Shown here: positions 62,047-64,000 of the stretch, in pieces
Position numbering within the stretch: the first letter of the stretch is position 1
How the letters are laid out: each line of letters begins with the position of its first letter
Notes under the pieces: model-generated
What the model was told of the DNA's origin: nothing
Seen by the model: the letters and a program-made list of their open reading frames with translations, nothing else
Databases searched by the model: none
Source of the DNA: Hyphomicrobiales bacterium 4NK60-0047b
Lineage (GTDB): Bacteria > Pseudomonadota > Alphaproteobacteria > Rhizobiales > HXMU1428-3
Assembly: GCA_040367435.1 (NCBI GenBank)
Contig: BAABWY010000002.1
Location: 124,001 to 188,000 of the forward strand
Length of the DNA: 64,000 nt
Direction of reading: 5' to 3'
Program-made: the position numbers and the translations under genes

Positions 62047-64000
62047 CTAACCTTCTTGCTCACTTTGTCCATTAGAAACACGGCCAGCAGAAAGGCTGTC
62101 TTTATAATGATCACGGTACTGCTTCATAAACACATCTAATGTGTTGATCGCAGCAATGTCTTTAGCAAGTTTTTTATAAACCTCACCTTGTCTTTTCACT
62201 GGTTTGGTTACAACGATGAAGGCACTCGCATCAGAACTATTCACCATCTTATTGTAAAATTTCTTGCGAAGGCGAGATAGAGCAAAAGCATCCTCGGCCA
62301 AAGAGTAAGAAATCGCAGCTCTTAAAACATCTTTACGCTCATAGGGTTGTAAAACATCACTGCGATTCCAACTGGTCCCAAGTAATTTTTCTAACTGCTC
62401 ACCAGATTTACCCCATTGCCGGGCATTCCAATAAGCATCTGCCTTCATGCGCTCAATTTCCGCACCATCCATCCGGTTCAGAATATCAATTGCACCATCA
62501 ACTCGACCCATCTCACTTAAAGAGCGTGCTTCCAAAACATCACGCGCTCGTTTCACCCGGTCTGGCAAATTAGGTTGCCGTGTGCGGCCGATTGTTTGTA
62601 AAGCAAGCACCGGTTTTCTGTTCATCAGGTGAACCATAGCAAGTTTAGCCGCCACTTGACTACGAGCAGCCCCATGAACACGTTTGGTCACCTGGTGATC
62701 AAGCAATTCAGCTGCATGGTCCAATAAATCCACATCAATCAAGCGGTCCGCAAGCATGCGGATCATTTCATCACCAGATCGGCCAACGGGTGTCAATTCT
62801 TTAAAGTCATAAAACAAGCTCAAAGCTTCAATTGGCCGTAATCTGGTTTTTCTATTTTGTAAAAACAACGATTTGAAAACCTTCGCCATATCATCTTGAA
62901 TTTTTAAAGCATTATCATCAGTTGGAAACGCTTTCACCGCCTGTTTCATGTTTCCAAATGCCAAACGATAATCCCCTTTATTCGCATAAAGGTTAGAGAG
63001 CATAGAAAGCATCTGTACCTCAGTGCTATCACCGCGCCACATCAATTGCATGCCTTCAAGCTCAGAAATCGCTTGCTTCATATTAATTTTTTTATTCTCT
63101 AAATTGAGTTTTACAATATCAACTTTAGCCTGTGCTGCGATTGGTTCAACATCAGACTGCGCTACAAGGTTTAACAAATTCAAGGCATCTTCAGTTTCAC
63201 CCATATTGGCTAGATACTGGCCATTTAAAAGCATAGCTTCTACATCGATAGAATCTTGACCGCTCTCACGTGGCACGGATTTCAAATATTCCTTCATCAA
63301 AGCAAAATTTTGCAAATTCTTTGCAGCTTTCGCCGCAGCTAAACTAAACCGAGCCCGTTGTAAATCCGGATAATGCCGCATTACATCCTGGCCATTACGA
63401 AATTGCCGCATAGCTTCAGACCATTGCTCAAGCATCAACTTCGCCATACCCCGCCATAAAGACGCATGTTCATTACTATGCAAACCACTAATCGCTAAAG
63501 AAGATATAGCATCTTGTGGCCGGCGCATCATCACATTAGCTGCCCCCTGCAATACACGTAATTCAGGCTCGTTTTGTCTTTCCGGAGACTCAAACGTAAG
63601 ACGCTGCAACATACCCAAAGCTTCAGGCGCCAATTCATTTGAAATCAAAAATCTCGCATAATCACGTCTCGCCTTATAACGTTCTTCAGCTTTAGAAACA
63701 GCTATACGAGATTCAAAATTTCCCATTTGATCAACAAAAGAACCATTTCCTGCAGATTGCCAATCATCAAAATTTATGAAACCAAGAGTTGGACTTCTCT
63801 TTTTAAGTGCTTTGCTAGCCCGTTTCACCTGAACGGGAACCGTATCATCAGAAAGGTGCAAACCTGAATGGCGTGTTATAACCACTTCCTGAAAACCAAC
63901 CCGAATTTCTACATCATCAGTTTTAGGAGAAATCGCTACACCCTGAGCAGTGCCAAATGCACTAAACTCAACCAGCTCTTGTGGTTTCATTAATTGCTCA
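62047..64000 (-). CDS. Large TPR-repeat protein (5' end outside the window)
   Basis: At least 647 residues of a helical repeat protein. Tetratricopeptide-like repeats run through most of it, for example YARFLISNELAPEALGML, LLNGQYLANMGETEDALNLL and LSNLYANKGDYRLAFGNM. The frame stays open past the first ATG (63990) to the window edge and that N-terminal text looks like the interior of a beta-rich domain, so the gene almost certainly begins outside. Similar very large TPR proteins occur in Rhizobiales without known function. It ends 15 bases from repeat R13. Confidence 0.82.
   Translation of the reverse strand, partial: EQLMKPQELVEFSAFGTAQGVAISPKTDDVEIRVGFQEVVITRHSGLHLSDDTVPVQVKRASKALKKRSPTLGFINFDDWQSAGNGSFVDQMGNFESRIAVSKAEERYKARRDYARFLISNELAPEALGMLQRLTFESPERQNEPELRVLQGAANVMMRRPQDAISSLAISGLHSNEHASLWRGMAKLMLEQWSEAMRQFRNGQDVMRHYPDLQRARFSLAAAKAAKNLQNFALMKEYLKSVPRESGQDSIDVEAMLLNGQYLANMGETEDALNLLNLVAQSDVEPIAAQAKVDIVKLNLENKKINMKQAISELEGMQLMWRGDSTEVQMLSMLSNLYANKGDYRLAFGNMKQAVKAFPTDDNALKIQDDMAKVFKSLFLQNRKTRLRPIEALSLFYDFKELTPVGRSGDEMIRMLADRLIDVDLLDHAAELLDHQVTKRVHGAARSQVAAKLAMVHLMNRKPVLALQTIGRTRQPNLPDRVKRARDVLEARSLSEMGRVDGAIDILNRMDGAEIERMKADAYWNARQWGKSGEQLEKLLGTSWNRSDVLQPYERKDVLRAAISYSLAEDAFALSRLRKKFYNKMVNSSDASAFIVVTKPVKRQGEVYKKLAKDIAAINTLDVFMKQYRDHYKDSLSAGRVSNGQSEQEG

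Noticed and set aside
1-64000. A transposase, reverse transcriptase or RAYT-like protein that could move the repeats
   Set aside because: I checked every substantial reading frame and none has such a domain, so any mobilising enzyme lies outside the window.

Overview
The window looks like a chromosome segment of a low-to-moderate GC alphaproteobacterium, most probably a member of the Hyphomicrobiales/Rhizobiales. The inference rests on gene content and order: infA-maf-yacG, aconitase beside ccmABCD, dapF-mtaB-ftsY-septation protein, a two-part PntA beside an aa3 oxidase subunit IV, a NadQ-like regulator behind ygfZ-tag, and an ethylmalonyl-CoA mutase. There is no prophage, transposase, integrase, rRNA, tRNA or CRISPR array that I can see. 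Most of the DNA is ordinary housekeeping sequence.

Layout. 1-8 kb: infA, maf and yacG (+), then a coupled M17 aminopeptidase/NlpC-P60 pair (-), a TPR lipoprotein (+) and a class A penicillin-binding protein (-). 8-24.8 kb: membrane and hydrolase genes, acnA, the haem exporter genes ccmABCD, a MarR regulator, then a minus-strand run of septation protein, ftsY, mtaB, dapF, folD, DUF167, YggT and an SDR. 25-28.7 kb: a small metal/oxyanion island with a degenerate ArsC paralogue, a YdjM-like protein, a HupE-type transporter fused to a periplasmic beta domain, ArsR, and an intact ArsC behind a clear ArsR-type operator. 29-43 kb: ethylmalonyl-CoA mutase, an SPFH protein, MscS, pntAA/AB/B with oxidase subunit IV, and PepF. 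43.5-51.5 kb: an NtrC-type regulator, a YcbB-like L,D-transpeptidase and the ygfZ-tag-HD-phosphatase-NadQ operon. 51.7-57.7 kb: dihydroorotase, a secreted zinc-peptidase-like protein, a GST and EttA. 58-61.8 kb: a four-gene cassette of SGNH hydrolase, SxtJ-like protein, DUF5989 protein and NodU-type carbamoyltransferase. The window ends inside a large TPR protein.

The most unusual feature is not a gene. At about a dozen intergenic sites there are copies of a modular hairpin repeat family. A short unit (here called alpha) has the form GCGC-GGTTGC-loop-GCAACC-TGAA-GCGC. A longer composite (beta) begins GAAGAAGGAG, carries several hairpins and usually ends CCGTGAGAGA. The arms change between copies in a compensating way (GGTTGC/GCAACC, GGATGC/GGCATC, GGTTGT/ACAATC; CATTGCCC/GGGCAATG, TTCAGCCC/GGGCTGAA, CTCAGCCC/GGGCTGAG), so base pairing rather than primary sequence is conserved. 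Alpha units are found whole inside the loops of other hairpins, which suggests mobility with a taste for hairpins. Every copy in the window lies in the same orientation, and the CCGTGAGAGA end sits next to stop codons or terminator T-tracts of minus-strand genes. The family identity, mobility mechanism and function are not known to me and are inference only.
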